Below are positions 50,201 to 56,908 of a stretch of DNA of 64,000 nt, piece by piece (within the stretch, counting starts at the first letter, position 1; each line of letters opens with the position of its first letter). The notes under the pieces were generated by a model. The model was not told the DNA's origin and made no database searches. It saw only the letters and a program-made list of their open reading frames with translations. The position numbers and the translations under genes were made by a program. This DNA is from Vibrio pomeroyi (lineage in GTDB: Bacteria; Pseudomonadota; Gammaproteobacteria; Enterobacterales; Vibrionaceae): contig NZ_AP025507.1 in NCBI RefSeq assembly GCF_024347595.1, forward strand, positions 1,116,001 to 1,180,000, in the 5' to 3' direction.

Positions 50201-53200
50201 CGATTCATGTGGCGGCAGTGGACGATTCGGTGACCAGTGTGGCGTTAACGTTGCGAGGGTTTACGGACGAGACCGGTAATACGGGCGAGGCCGTGACTTC
50301 AGGCGAAGCGTTAGCAATGACACCGACGCTGACGTTAGATCCAATCGGCGATGTGAATGTCAGCGGCGCAACGTCTGTGGACGTGAGCGGTGACAGTACC
50401 CGCTTTGAGAGCACAGACAACTTGAGCGTCAAAGCCAAAGACAGCGACGGCAACGAAGCCACGGCGACGGTGAGCCCGAATGTCATGGGTAACTGGAGCA
50501 CGACATTAGACGTGTCAGGTCTCAAAGACGGCGAAATCAGTGTGACAGTAAATGGCAGCAATGCCTTGTCTGCGGTTGCCGACGAAGTGGCCACAACGTT
50601 TGCACTGACGCAAACCAAGCCCGAGTTGGACGATGGTCAGACTGACTTGACTCCGCGCTACGCGGCAGCGGGTGACTTGGTGACGGTCTCGGTGACATTC
50701 GATAAAGCAGTGACCACGCCAACGGGTTCCACCTTGGGCAGTGAGGTGATTGATTGGACCCCACAAGCGGGTACCCATGCCTCATGGTCAGGCACGATTC
50801 ATGTGGCGGCAGTGGACGATTCGGTGACCAGTGTGGCGTTAACGTTACGAGGGTTTACGGACGAGACCGGTAATACGGGCGAGGCCGTGACTTCAGGCGA
50901 AGCGTTAGCAATGACACCGACGCTGACGTTAGATCCAATCGGCGATGTGAATGTCAGCGGCGCAACGTCTGTGGACTTGAGCGGTGACAGTACCCGCTTT
51001 GAGAGCACAGACAACTTGAGCGTCAAAGCCAAAGACAGCGACGGCAAAGAAGCCACGGCGACGGTGAGCCCGAATGCGATGGGCAACTGGAGCACGACAT
51101 TAGACGTGTCAGGTCTCAAAGACGGAAACATCAGTGTGACGGTGAATGGCAGCAATGCCTTGTCTGCGGAGGCCGACGAAGTGGCCACAACGTTTGCACT
51201 GACGCAAACCAAACCCGAGTTGGACGATGGTCAGACTGACTTGACTCCGAGCTACGCGGCAGCGGGTGACTTGGTGACGATTTCCGTGACGTTCGATAAA
51301 GCCGTGACCACGCCAACGGGTTCCACCTTGGGCAGTGAGGTGATTGACTGGACCCCACAAGCGGGCACCCACACCTCATGGTCAGGTACGATTCATGTGG
51401 CGGCAGTGGACGATTCGGTGACCAGTGTGGCGTTAACGTTGCGAGGGTTTACGGACGAGACCGGTAATACGGGCGAGGTCGTGACTTCAGGTAAAGCGTT
51501 AGCAATGACACCGACGCTGACGTTAGAGCCAATCGGCGATGTGAATGTCAGCGGCGCAACGTCTGTGGACGTGAGCGGTGAGAGTACCCGCTTTGAGACA
51601 ACCGATAGCTTGAGCGTCAAAGCCAAAGACAGCGACGGCAAAGAAGCCACGGCGACGGTGAGCCCGAATGCCATGGGTAACTGGAGCACGACATTAGACG
51701 TGTCAGGTCTCAAAGACGGAAACATCAGTGTGACGGTGAATGGCAGCAATGCCTTGTCTGCGGAGGCCGACGAAGTGGCCACAACGTTTGCACTGACGCA
51801 AACCAAACCCGAGTTGGACGATGGTCAGACTGACTTGACTCCGAGCTACGCGGCAGCGGGTGACTTGGTGACGATTTCCGTGACGTTCGATAAAGCCGTG
51901 ACCACGCCAACGGGTTCCACCTTGGGCAGTGAGGTGATTGACTGGACCCCACAAGCGGGCACCCACACCTCATGGTCAGGTACGATTCATGTGGCGGCAG
52001 TGGACGATTCGGTGACCAGTGTGGCGTTAACGTTACGAGGGTTTACGGACGAGACCGGTAATACGGGCGAGGTCGTGACTTCAGGTAAAGCGTTAGCAAT
52101 GACACCGACGCTGACGTTAGATCCAATCGGCGATGTGAATGTCAGCGGCGCAACGTCTGTGGACGTGAGCGGTGACAGTACCCGCTTTGAGACAACCGAT
52201 AGCTTGAGCGTCAAAGCCAAAGACAGCGACGGCAAAGAAGCCACGGCGACGGTGAGCCCGAATGCGATGGGCAACTGGAGCACGACATTAGACGTGTCAG
52301 GTCTCAAAGACGGAAACATCAGTGTGACGGTGAATGGCAGCAATGCCTTGTCTGCGGAGGCCGACGAAGTGGCCACAACGTTTGCACTGACGCAAACCAA
52401 ACCCGAGTTGGACGATGGTCAGACTGACTTGACTCCGAGCTACGCGGCAGCGGGTGACTTGGTGACGATTTCCGTGACGTTCGATAAAGCCGTGACCACG
52501 CCAACGGGTTCCACCTTGGGCAGTGAGGTGATTGACTGGACCCCACAAGCGGGCACCCACACCTCATGGTCAGGTACGATTCATGTGGCGGCAGTGGACG
52601 ATTCGGTGACCAGTGTGGCGTTAACGTTGCGAGGGTTTACGGACGAGACCGGTAATACGGGCGAGGTCGTGACTTCAGGTAAAGCGTTAGCAATGACACC
52701 GACGCTGACGTTAGAGCCAATCGGCGATGTGAATGTCAGCGGCGCAACGTCTGTGGACGTGAGCGGTGAGAGTACCCGCTTTGAGACAACCGATAGCTTG
52801 AGCGTCAAAGCCAAAGACAGCGACGGCAAAGAAGCCACGGCGACGGTGAGCCCGAATGCCATGGGTAACTGGAGCACGACATTAGACGTGTCAGGTCTCA
52901 AAGACGGAAACATCAGTGTGACGGTGAATGGCAGCAATGCCTTGTCTGCGGAGGCCGACGAAGTGGCCACAACGTTTGCACTGACGCAAACCAAACCCGA
53001 GTTGGACGATGGTCAGACTGACTTGACTCCGAGCTACGCGGCAGCGGGTGACTTGGTGACGATTTCCGTGACGTTCGATAAAGCCGTGACCACGCCAACG
53101 GGTTCCACCTTGGGCAGTGAGGTGATTGACTGGACCCCACAAGCGGGCACCCACACCTCATGGTCAGGTACGATTCATGTGGCGGCAGTGGACGATTCGG

Positions 53201-56055
53201 TGACCAGTGTGGCGTTAACGTTACGAGGGTTTACGGACGAGACCGGTAATACGGGCGAGGTCGTGACTTCAGGTAAAGCGTTAGCAATGACACCGACGCT
53301 GACGTTAGATCCAATCGGCGATGTGAATGTCAGCGGCGCAACGTCTGTGGACGTGAGCGGTGAGAGTACCCGCTTTGAGACAACCGATAGCTTGAGCGTC
53401 AAAGCCAAAGACAGCGACGGCAAAGAAGCCACGGCGACGGTGAGCCCGAATGCCATGGGTAACTGGAGCACGACATTAGACGTGTCAGGTCTCAAAGACG
53501 GAAACATCAGTGTGACGGTGAATGGCAGCAATGCCTTGTCTGCGGAGGCCGACGAAGTGGCCACAACGTTTGCACTGACGCAAACCAAACCCGAGTTGGA
53601 CGATGGTCAGACTGACTTGACTCCGAGCTACGCGGCAGCGGGTGACTTGGTGACGATTTCCGTGACGTTCGATAAAGCCGTGACCACGCCAACGGGTTCC
53701 ACCTTGGGCAGTGAGGTGATTGACTGGACCCCACAAGCGGGCACCCACACCTCATGGTCAGGTACGATTCATGTGGCGGCAGTGGACGATTCGGTGACCA
53801 GTGTGGCGTTAACGTTACGAGGGTTTACGGACGAGACCGGTAATACGGGCGAGGTCGTGACTTCAGGTAAAGCGTTAGCAATGACACCGACGCTGACGTT
53901 AGAGCCAATCGGCGATGTGAATGTCAGCGGCGCAACGTCTGTGGACGTGAGCGGTGAGAGTACCCGCTTTGAGACAACCGATAGCTTGAGCGTCAAAGCC
54001 AAAGACAGCGACGGCAAAGAAGCCACGGCGACGGTGAGCCCGAATGCCATGGGTAACTGGAGCACGACATTAGACGTGTCAGGTCTCAAAGACGGAAACA
54101 TCAGTGTGACGGTGAATGGCAGCAATGCCTTGTCTGCGGAGGCCGACGAAGTGGCCACAACGTTTGCACTGACGCAAACCAAACCCGAGTTGGACGATGG
54201 TCAGACTGACTTGACTCCGAGCTACGCGGCAGCGGGTGACTTGGTGACGATTTCCGTGACGTTCGATAAAGCCGTGACCACGCCAACGGGTTCCACCTTG
54301 GGCAGTGAGGTGATTGACTGGACCCCACAAGCGGGCACCCACACCTCATGGTCAGGTACGATTCATGTGGCGGCAGTGGACGATTCGGTGACCAGTGTGG
54401 CGTTAACGTTACGAGGGTTTACGGACGAGACCGGTAATACGGGCGAGGTCGTGACTTCAGGTAAAGCGTTAGCAATGACACCGACGCTGACGTTAGATCC
54501 AATCGGCGATGTGAATGTCAGCGGCGCAACGTCTGTGGACGTGAGCGGTGAGAGTACCCGCTTTGAGACAACCGATAGCTTGAGCGTCAAAGCCAAAGAC
54601 AGCGACGGCAAAGAAGCCACGGCGACGGTGAGCCCGAATGCGATGGGCAACTGGAGCACGACATTAGACGTGTCAGGTCTCAAAGACGGAAACATCAGTG
54701 TGACGGTGAATGGCAGCAATGCCTTGTCTGCGGAGGCCGACGAAGTGGCCACAACGTTTGCACTGACGCAAACCAAACCCGAGTTGGACGATGGTCAGAC
54801 TGACTTGACTCCGAGCTACGCGGCAGCGGGTGACTTGGTGACGATTTCCGTGACGTTCGATAAAGCCGTGACCACGCCAACGGGTTCCACCTTGGGCAGT
54901 GAGGTGATTGACTGGACCCCACAAGCGGGCACCCACACCTCATGGTCAGGTACGATTCATGTGGCGGCAGTGGACGATTCGGTGACCAGTGTGGCGTTAA
55001 CGTTGCGAGGGTTTACGGACGAGACCGGTAATACGGGCGAGGTCGTGACTTCAGGTAAAGCGTTAGCAATGACACCGACGCTGACGTTAGATCCAATCGG
55101 CGATGTGAATGTCAGCGGCGCAACGTCTGTGGACGTGAGCGGTGACAGTACCCGCTTTGAGACAACCGATAGCTTGAGCGTCAAAGCCAAAGACAGCGAC
55201 GGCAAAGAAGCCACGGCGACGGTGAGCCCGAATGCCATGGGTAACTGGAGCACGACATTAGACGTGTCAGGTCTCAAAGACGGAAACATCAGTGTGACGG
55301 TGAATGGCAGCAATGCCTTGTCTGCGGAGGCCGACGAAGTGGCCACAACGTTTGCACTGACGCAAACCAAACCCGAGTTGGACGATGGTCAGACTGACTT
55401 GACTCCGAGCTACGCGGCAGCGGGTGACTTGGTGACGATTTCCGTGACGTTCGATAAAGCCGTGACCACGCCAACGGGTTCCACCTTGGGCAGTGAGGTG
55501 ATTGACTGGACCCCACAAGCGGGCACCCACACCTCATGGTCAGGTACGATTCATGTGGCGGCAGTGGACGATTCGGTGATAAGCGTGGCGTTAACGTTAC
55601 GAGGGTTTACGGACGAGACCGGTAATACGGGCGAGGTCGTGACTTCAGGCAAAGCGTTAGCAATGACACCCACTATTTTTATTTCAGAAATAAATGGTGG
55701 TGCGGATGTTAATGAATCTGAGTCACCTACATTGATTCTCGATGGTACTACGGTTCGTTTTTCTGAAGGTGATAAGTTAAGCTTAAGTGTCACAGACAGT
55801 GGGGGAGTTAAAGTTTCAGATGCTGAGGTGCTGGTTGGCGAAAACGGAGCTTGGCAATATGAACTGACTCTTGATCCAATCGAAGGTGGGTCTGTGACGG
55901 TGTCACTACGTGGTGCTAATGAACTTGGAGCTGATGCTACTTTGGTTGAATCTACATTTACCTTAAATAAGGATGTGAGCGCTGCAGTAGTTGTAGTGCC
56001 AAGCTTATTACGACAATTGCTTATTTATGGCAATGGCACAAAACTAGCAGCATAA
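41293..56055 (+). CDS. Giant (4920-residue) Ig-like repeat lipoprotein, putative surface adhesin
   Basis: The protein opens with a lipoprotein signal (LILGLIVTSLILSAC, Cys22) and a Gly-rich start GGGEGGGDN. Residues ~40-110 resemble a carboxypeptidase-regulatory-like fold (GSISGNVFDAPVSGAKIEVF). Residues ~110-300 are helical and unassigned. About residues 330-2620 are many diverged Ig-like modules, recognisable by closing phrases such as ATDSNGNIGKK and AVDEYGFESKT. Residues 2623-~4794 are eleven nearly identical 198-residue units, each two Ig-like modules. A diverged half unit and a short C-terminus follow. There is no autotransporter domain or RTX motif, so surface display would rest on the lipid anchor. 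Large adhesins of this kind mediate attachment; the ligand is unknown. The ORF is uninterrupted and followed by a terminator. Confidence 0.85.
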   Translation: MFTKNTLKLILGLIVTSLILSACGGGEGGGDNTPPARNTGSISGNVFDAPVSGAKIEVFEYKDGNLGRKLASTTSDAFGDYKVEFESSSMPLFVVAKEGSYTDPLTNDTVSVSNGKTIRLEAMINYIEGQDQSLMVTPLTNIVSGLTQYKVDKGVSGSTAISEALNSINDMYGFDVNETTPIDITKGGQSSFATSGHQYGALLTAYSSYSYDLIQKYGDTQSNIYTSMHLADIQYRDVIADGLLDGQEISSVSGGVTPLTFGQQKVSSDIYTHDLSQHVLIVVNDPNLNISGTDADDYVEFSRKINDQGTNSGTGGVIPPRDETEIDTEAPTVSRTDSDVLAGLDKVDIKLNDEIGVQGVSAYLEYQLDGVWSLENQCDDEQTSGSEFCFLEFDGFESGLRETNIKVSVDTKAVDAVDVDSDTGISNVTAARLVFYTTDVLGNELVQGRDVGHYINFEWDNNVPVIDVTSASSINNSAKEYVLKGTVKEDSQEIESVTVSFKGGLDESVSCGHITLESGSACEFSKEYSTDEFVSITTFEIKATDSNGNIGKKVHEVVRDDQSPAQVISYPESAPMNYVNVSVDGERVTKEDVYTQDTYTSETVQSTRDYLKIDYIYASKGILSSIPDVDFSHFNVNHLKDNKIPYVRVRVSDGNGDMGLGSSADKLKLVVKYLVSVNNDNNYVLQKVTDTVASAANIPHETISDTEGHVNEVIYYVPFVKEILGDNFDSTSENSSQKLVIQTIDESENESAEQEVYFRSSFDLPTMTIVTPFIGASVQLEGLNSKGEFTSLGRCTTIQHLESDGTNKALDVAGCETTTDVVNYDFMRVRLIGIDGNTQPYYYKWESDPGTQSEQVNLNSANIGAYFKLNGSKTFYITELATYQTGLFDSQWNQVEAGNKTPENAARILEDVQYALAGGSDSFFGFDPTIVSYATNEILKGAIPEKLPNNYIHRFLVEAIYDITQTNSMLLSNSVDFASAIYDDLQYDGQANGVGSGGKKIVLDSYEFSSKSYRNDLAQSYYNIMTEKYGVEANLAQRYADQISMANPSLDGEQIIDGDGESIDKSPPQPSLSIENGRETWVGNKHYVAGVLDSRILLEDPSGIVVEEGNQPSFVTMWYEKTEPNTGTPLDLNIRESDGDSYKKEYLFTLNTESSNLTDIAKFELITSAMDEHGNSYGYNGEDPHIETLYVDNDYPLATYIPPKDGNGDPIDENVYLNTNYVQELTFKIDDIVGDKLDERGLTFYNPATGATNEYDANSHFSSNTEDDFKVKLCSGDKCNSQGNIISPEDGNWTVYVNAEDNLSNIVNRQTTNAPQFSVLLDSKGPVVNGSKITNHLGGNTTWVPDITWSLSPGSLVEVDMKPESGRRFTLQHYETAPEESTEPYLLGIQPNVEVRLVAEAFKYNEKNFFYVTATDSSFPSGTHSGEFEFLVDNVGPVIELADPWVIDTNSGESYVLGTNFTVKLSSVSDDSDVSKVELWQQDQVAAIRSIDPKDPTQPFDIAITEIQSDTIVIGEDKKANLYLKAVDEYGFESKTEIRTILLDREGPSLKLNGFDPESFYLGNYVFNLSAQDLNDRGTPSSEGVNKETLEYWTFKENPSDASTLVGEDMTIPLGGENDGDSATRTIRLGGSDIRGNATSVDYVVKVQNSKPTINSVTFTYEDGTPVSSEGQIQITRSEPVIISIDAEDESGIPLVEGTYKYGEQTNNISFSQKGGLWEARLTEADLTEDGSYQLEFKVYNNVRYNSEQERPSENRSESINVQRQGVALSIAKPTDFQSHISGSTLNVEFGPAGEVKAKTLECWVRENYTSDGVPEDGSNKAYSGVITNPQENYKCSVTTDVNMSVSPVVLITKTVGMNDTETVNKFSFNMMDIDAPTVEQDTYQFTGNDVGLNAEGKKVLSLTLSFKDNLSGVDISDGNEPLLVRNRLNVSFEPNSCSSKLGITTCTYTELYADILSPGALQHLYTIKNLSDVAGNLGSDHALELLLPAQGDLEIAITSPAEDTIIRGETLEMKFKVKVGQNSDLENVVATLDGASYNLNDNPENFGPFPKCEDDYSCSTFTAPLDDKLDGQFIKPKIQIIDVWGESTSDEVSVMVDNSLPNVDDSVSLKESPDDPSLVRFQFSVWDEGSGIAKVKYTIVNPKYVFDKDDADDSSHLYFDLPKTELEELNSIRVNVEATDNVGWTQNKTIDIDIRIPTIDLAFDGITSLQGGKLTFTNDSQAFTITSEEGEDVKADSYAIDLVPVSGSTIKFSGKIASSTASDTMTFDIDAQAEYMQKVTVTDSIGRVITDVNVLNKTYDAEGIASIVDYQAPVISSITSTQDSMIPEEGQYYLDVRAYVFDKNLSSVNSTANNGTDAPVPPQSIEEPTKDGDPYLIRYLLSPGDYLITVTADDLVEHQTEKSLNAKVEAASIPELTISTTASMPLAGGVEIPLLFTFTEEVNKFEFSDVEIQASDGNDTGELKQASWITTDNITWTVNYIAPEKQDKNITIRVGDNSYESVNTIPGTGDSLVMGVEGVLPTLTKVTFDPLHQEIGENVKVTLEFDKELQEATAMLGENEVSSLTVTTDKKVWEGNVQVPDTNELAAGLIVSQYKDLVGNVGEDNNSNILPITPTISLNTIGDVNVSGATSVDVSGDSTRFETTDSLSVKAKDSDGKETTATVSPNVMGNWSTTLDVSGLKDGNISVTVNGSNALSAEADEVATTFALTQTKPELDDGQTDLTPRYAAAGDLVTVSVTFDKAVTTPTGSTLGSELIDWTPQAGTHASWSGTIHVAAVDDSVTSVALTLRGFTDETGNTGEAVTSGEALAMTPTLTLDPIGDVNVSGATSVDVSGDSTRFESTDNLSVKAKDSDGNEATATVSPNVMGNWSTTLDVSGLKDGEISVTVNGSNALSAVADEVATTFALTQTKPELDDGQTDLTPRYAAAGDLVTVSVTFDKAVTTPTGSTLGSELIDWTPQAGTHASWSGTIHVAAVDDSVTSVALTLRGFTDETGNTGEAVTSGEALAMTPTLTLDPIGDVNVSGATSVDVSGDSTRFESTDNLSVKAKDSDGNEATATVSPNVMGNWSTTLDVSGLKDGEISVTVNGSNALSAVADEVATTFALTQTKPELDDGQTDLTPRYAAAGDLVTVSVTFDKAVTTPTGSTLGSEVIDWTPQAGTHASWSGTIHVAAVDDSVTSVALTLRGFTDETGNTGEAVTSGEALAMTPTLTLDPIGDVNVSGATSVDLSGDSTRFESTDNLSVKAKDSDGKEATATVSPNAMGNWSTTLDVSGLKDGNISVTVNGSNALSAEADEVATTFALTQTKPELDDGQTDLTPSYAAAGDLVTISVTFDKAVTTPTGSTLGSEVIDWTPQAGTHTSWSGTIHVAAVDDSVTSVALTLRGFTDETGNTGEVVTSGKALAMTPTLTLEPIGDVNVSGATSVDVSGESTRFETTDSLSVKAKDSDGKEATATVSPNAMGNWSTTLDVSGLKDGNISVTVNGSNALSAEADEVATTFALTQTKPELDDGQTDLTPSYAAAGDLVTISVTFDKAVTTPTGSTLGSEVIDWTPQAGTHTSWSGTIHVAAVDDSVTSVALTLRGFTDETGNTGEVVTSGKALAMTPTLTLDPIGDVNVSGATSVDVSGDSTRFETTDSLSVKAKDSDGKEATATVSPNAMGNWSTTLDVSGLKDGNISVTVNGSNALSAEADEVATTFALTQTKPELDDGQTDLTPSYAAAGDLVTISVTFDKAVTTPTGSTLGSEVIDWTPQAGTHTSWSGTIHVAAVDDSVTSVALTLRGFTDETGNTGEVVTSGKALAMTPTLTLEPIGDVNVSGATSVDVSGESTRFETTDSLSVKAKDSDGKEATATVSPNAMGNWSTTLDVSGLKDGNISVTVNGSNALSAEADEVATTFALTQTKPELDDGQTDLTPSYAAAGDLVTISVTFDKAVTTPTGSTLGSEVIDWTPQAGTHTSWSGTIHVAAVDDSVTSVALTLRGFTDETGNTGEVVTSGKALAMTPTLTLDPIGDVNVSGATSVDVSGESTRFETTDSLSVKAKDSDGKEATATVSPNAMGNWSTTLDVSGLKDGNISVTVNGSNALSAEADEVATTFALTQTKPELDDGQTDLTPSYAAAGDLVTISVTFDKAVTTPTGSTLGSEVIDWTPQAGTHTSWSGTIHVAAVDDSVTSVALTLRGFTDETGNTGEVVTSGKALAMTPTLTLEPIGDVNVSGATSVDVSGESTRFETTDSLSVKAKDSDGKEATATVSPNAMGNWSTTLDVSGLKDGNISVTVNGSNALSAEADEVATTFALTQTKPELDDGQTDLTPSYAAAGDLVTISVTFDKAVTTPTGSTLGSEVIDWTPQAGTHTSWSGTIHVAAVDDSVTSVALTLRGFTDETGNTGEVVTSGKALAMTPTLTLDPIGDVNVSGATSVDVSGESTRFETTDSLSVKAKDSDGKEATATVSPNAMGNWSTTLDVSGLKDGNISVTVNGSNALSAEADEVATTFALTQTKPELDDGQTDLTPSYAAAGDLVTISVTFDKAVTTPTGSTLGSEVIDWTPQAGTHTSWSGTIHVAAVDDSVTSVALTLRGFTDETGNTGEVVTSGKALAMTPTLTLDPIGDVNVSGATSVDVSGDSTRFETTDSLSVKAKDSDGKEATATVSPNAMGNWSTTLDVSGLKDGNISVTVNGSNALSAEADEVATTFALTQTKPELDDGQTDLTPSYAAAGDLVTISVTFDKAVTTPTGSTLGSEVIDWTPQAGTHTSWSGTIHVAAVDDSVISVALTLRGFTDETGNTGEVVTSGKALAMTPTIFISEINGGADVNESESPTLILDGTTVRFSEGDKLSLSVTDSGGVKVSDAEVLVGENGAWQYELTLDPIEGGSVTVSLRGANELGADATLVESTFTLNKDVSAAVVVVPSLLRQLLIYGNGTKLAA
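49159..55674 (+). repeat. Eleven tandem 594-bp units inside the giant lipoprotein gene
   Basis: Units begin with GGCGATGTGAATGTCAGC at 49159, 49753, 50347, 50941, 51535, 52129, 52723, 53317, 53911, 54505 and 55099; the last is cut ~18 bp short. Each encodes module A (from GDVNVSGATSVDVSG to TTFALTQT, ~95 residues) and module B (KPELDDGQTDLTP to ALAMTPTLTL, ~103 residues). Units 1-3 share TPRYAAAGDLVTVSV; units 4-11 share TPSYAAAGDLVTISV. The array is in frame and looks more GC-rich than the rest of the gene. Confidence 0.97.
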
Positions 56056-56080
56056 CGCTAATCGTTATATGGAAGATTAG

Positions 56081-56113
56081 AAAAAGGTCTGCCTATTCGG
56101 CAGACCTTTTTTG
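56081..56113 (+). terminator. Terminator of the giant lipoprotein gene
   Basis: AAAAAGGTCTGCC (56081-56093) pairs with GGCAGACCTTTTT (56099-56111) around TATTC, and a T-run follows. Confidence 0.9.
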
Positions 56114-56427
56114 CAAATGTATCTCAGGTTGTTGGAATTTGAGTATGTATCCGGGGCTTAATCATTTTTATTACCCTCAATTTGATTAAGAAAATTATTG
56201 TACACCAGTGACCAATATTGATTAGTTTAGTGATGCTGAGTCATTGAGATGAAAATTATTTTGTTTTTTCTGTTTACTTATTTAGTCATATTTTAAGCCA
56301 GATAACTAATATAACTGGTGATGCCATCAGAATGGCAATTGCATAGATATTTTGTATAGTAGTTTTTGGTGTTATCTCTATAAAAGTGCCATCTTGATAT
56401 TAAATGCATAATATATATAGTGTTTAT
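56114..56427. other. AT-rich gene-free stretch
   Basis: About 310 bp with no supported ORF. It ends with a possible promoter, TTGATA (56394-56399), 16 bp, TATAGT (56416-56421), for the structured stretch that follows. Such boxes are common by chance in AT-rich DNA. Confidence 0.35.
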
Positions 56428-56560
56428 ATCACATCGTTATTTGATGTGGTGTTCTGCATTTTGGTACTTTAGTATCACCCTTTTAAGCCAATTTAGTGTT
56501 CCAAAATAAATCCTATTTATATTGGCTAAGTTTATGTGGGAATTTATTCCCACTTTTTTT
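56428..56560 (+). ncRNA. Candidate small RNA with a 3' intrinsic terminator
   Basis: Successive stems are: ATCACATC/GATGTGGT (56428-56450, two end pairs weak), GGTAC/GTATC (56463-56476), a long-range AGCCAAT/ATTGGCT pair (56486-56492 with 56521-56527), and a strong terminator GTGGGAA-TTTA-TTCCCAC followed by seven T (56536-56560). No gene ends between the previous terminator at 56113 and this one. A short independent transcript would explain the terminator; a remnant of a lost gene is the alternative. Confidence 0.33.
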
Positions 56561-56579
56561 CTCTTCTACAGGGGAGAAA

Positions 56580-56645
56580 ATGCTCAATATAACCTTCAAA
56601 ATCGATGAAATGCTTCCACCAGATATGCGTGTTTGGTCTCGTTAG
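56580..56645 (+). CDS. Possible 21-codon ORF or gene remnant
   Basis: ATG at 56580 follows ACAGGGGAGAAA, a strong ribosome-binding sequence, and encodes MLNITFKIDEMLPPDMRVWS plus Arg before TAG. Eleven more sense codons without homology follow before the next stop. It may be a leader peptide, a small protein or the start of a gene broken by mutation. Nothing identifies it. Confidence 0.25.
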   Translation: MLNITFKIDEMLPPDMRVWSR

Positions 56646-56908
56646 TATTTACTTAAGTACGCAATGAAATGATCATTATGTGATATCCGTTGAAGTTGGT
56701 TTCCCTTTTTAGTTGGTTAGGCGAAATGACTATTTATCCTGTTTAATTGGCTTTATTGCTAGTGTTATAGTTTTTGGCAATACTCCTTCTAATCTATTGA
56801 AATTTATAACCATTACGCGTAGAATTTCTTTAACCAAATCGTTTTTTAAGCCTTATCAGCTTAGTTATCACCGCAACTATATATACCTGTAGGTTGTGGA
56901 GAATCCAA
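56646..56908. other. AT-rich region upstream of the MIX-protein gene
   Basis: No supported ORF; all frames are broken by frequent stops. It should contain the promoter for the three-gene cassette; no clear -35/-10 pair could be chosen. Confidence 0.35.

Noticed and set aside
49159..55674. CRISPR array or insertion-sequence array suggested by the strong tandem repetition
   Set aside because: Units are 594 bp, directly joined, in frame with a single ORF, and encode Ig-like modules; there are no short repeats with unique spacers, terminal inverted repeats or transposase.
49026..55793. Dozens of 82-137 codon open frames on the minus strand, one set per repeat unit
   Set aside because: They mirror the coding repeat, have no ribosome sites, and exist only because the GC-rich codons read open in reverse.
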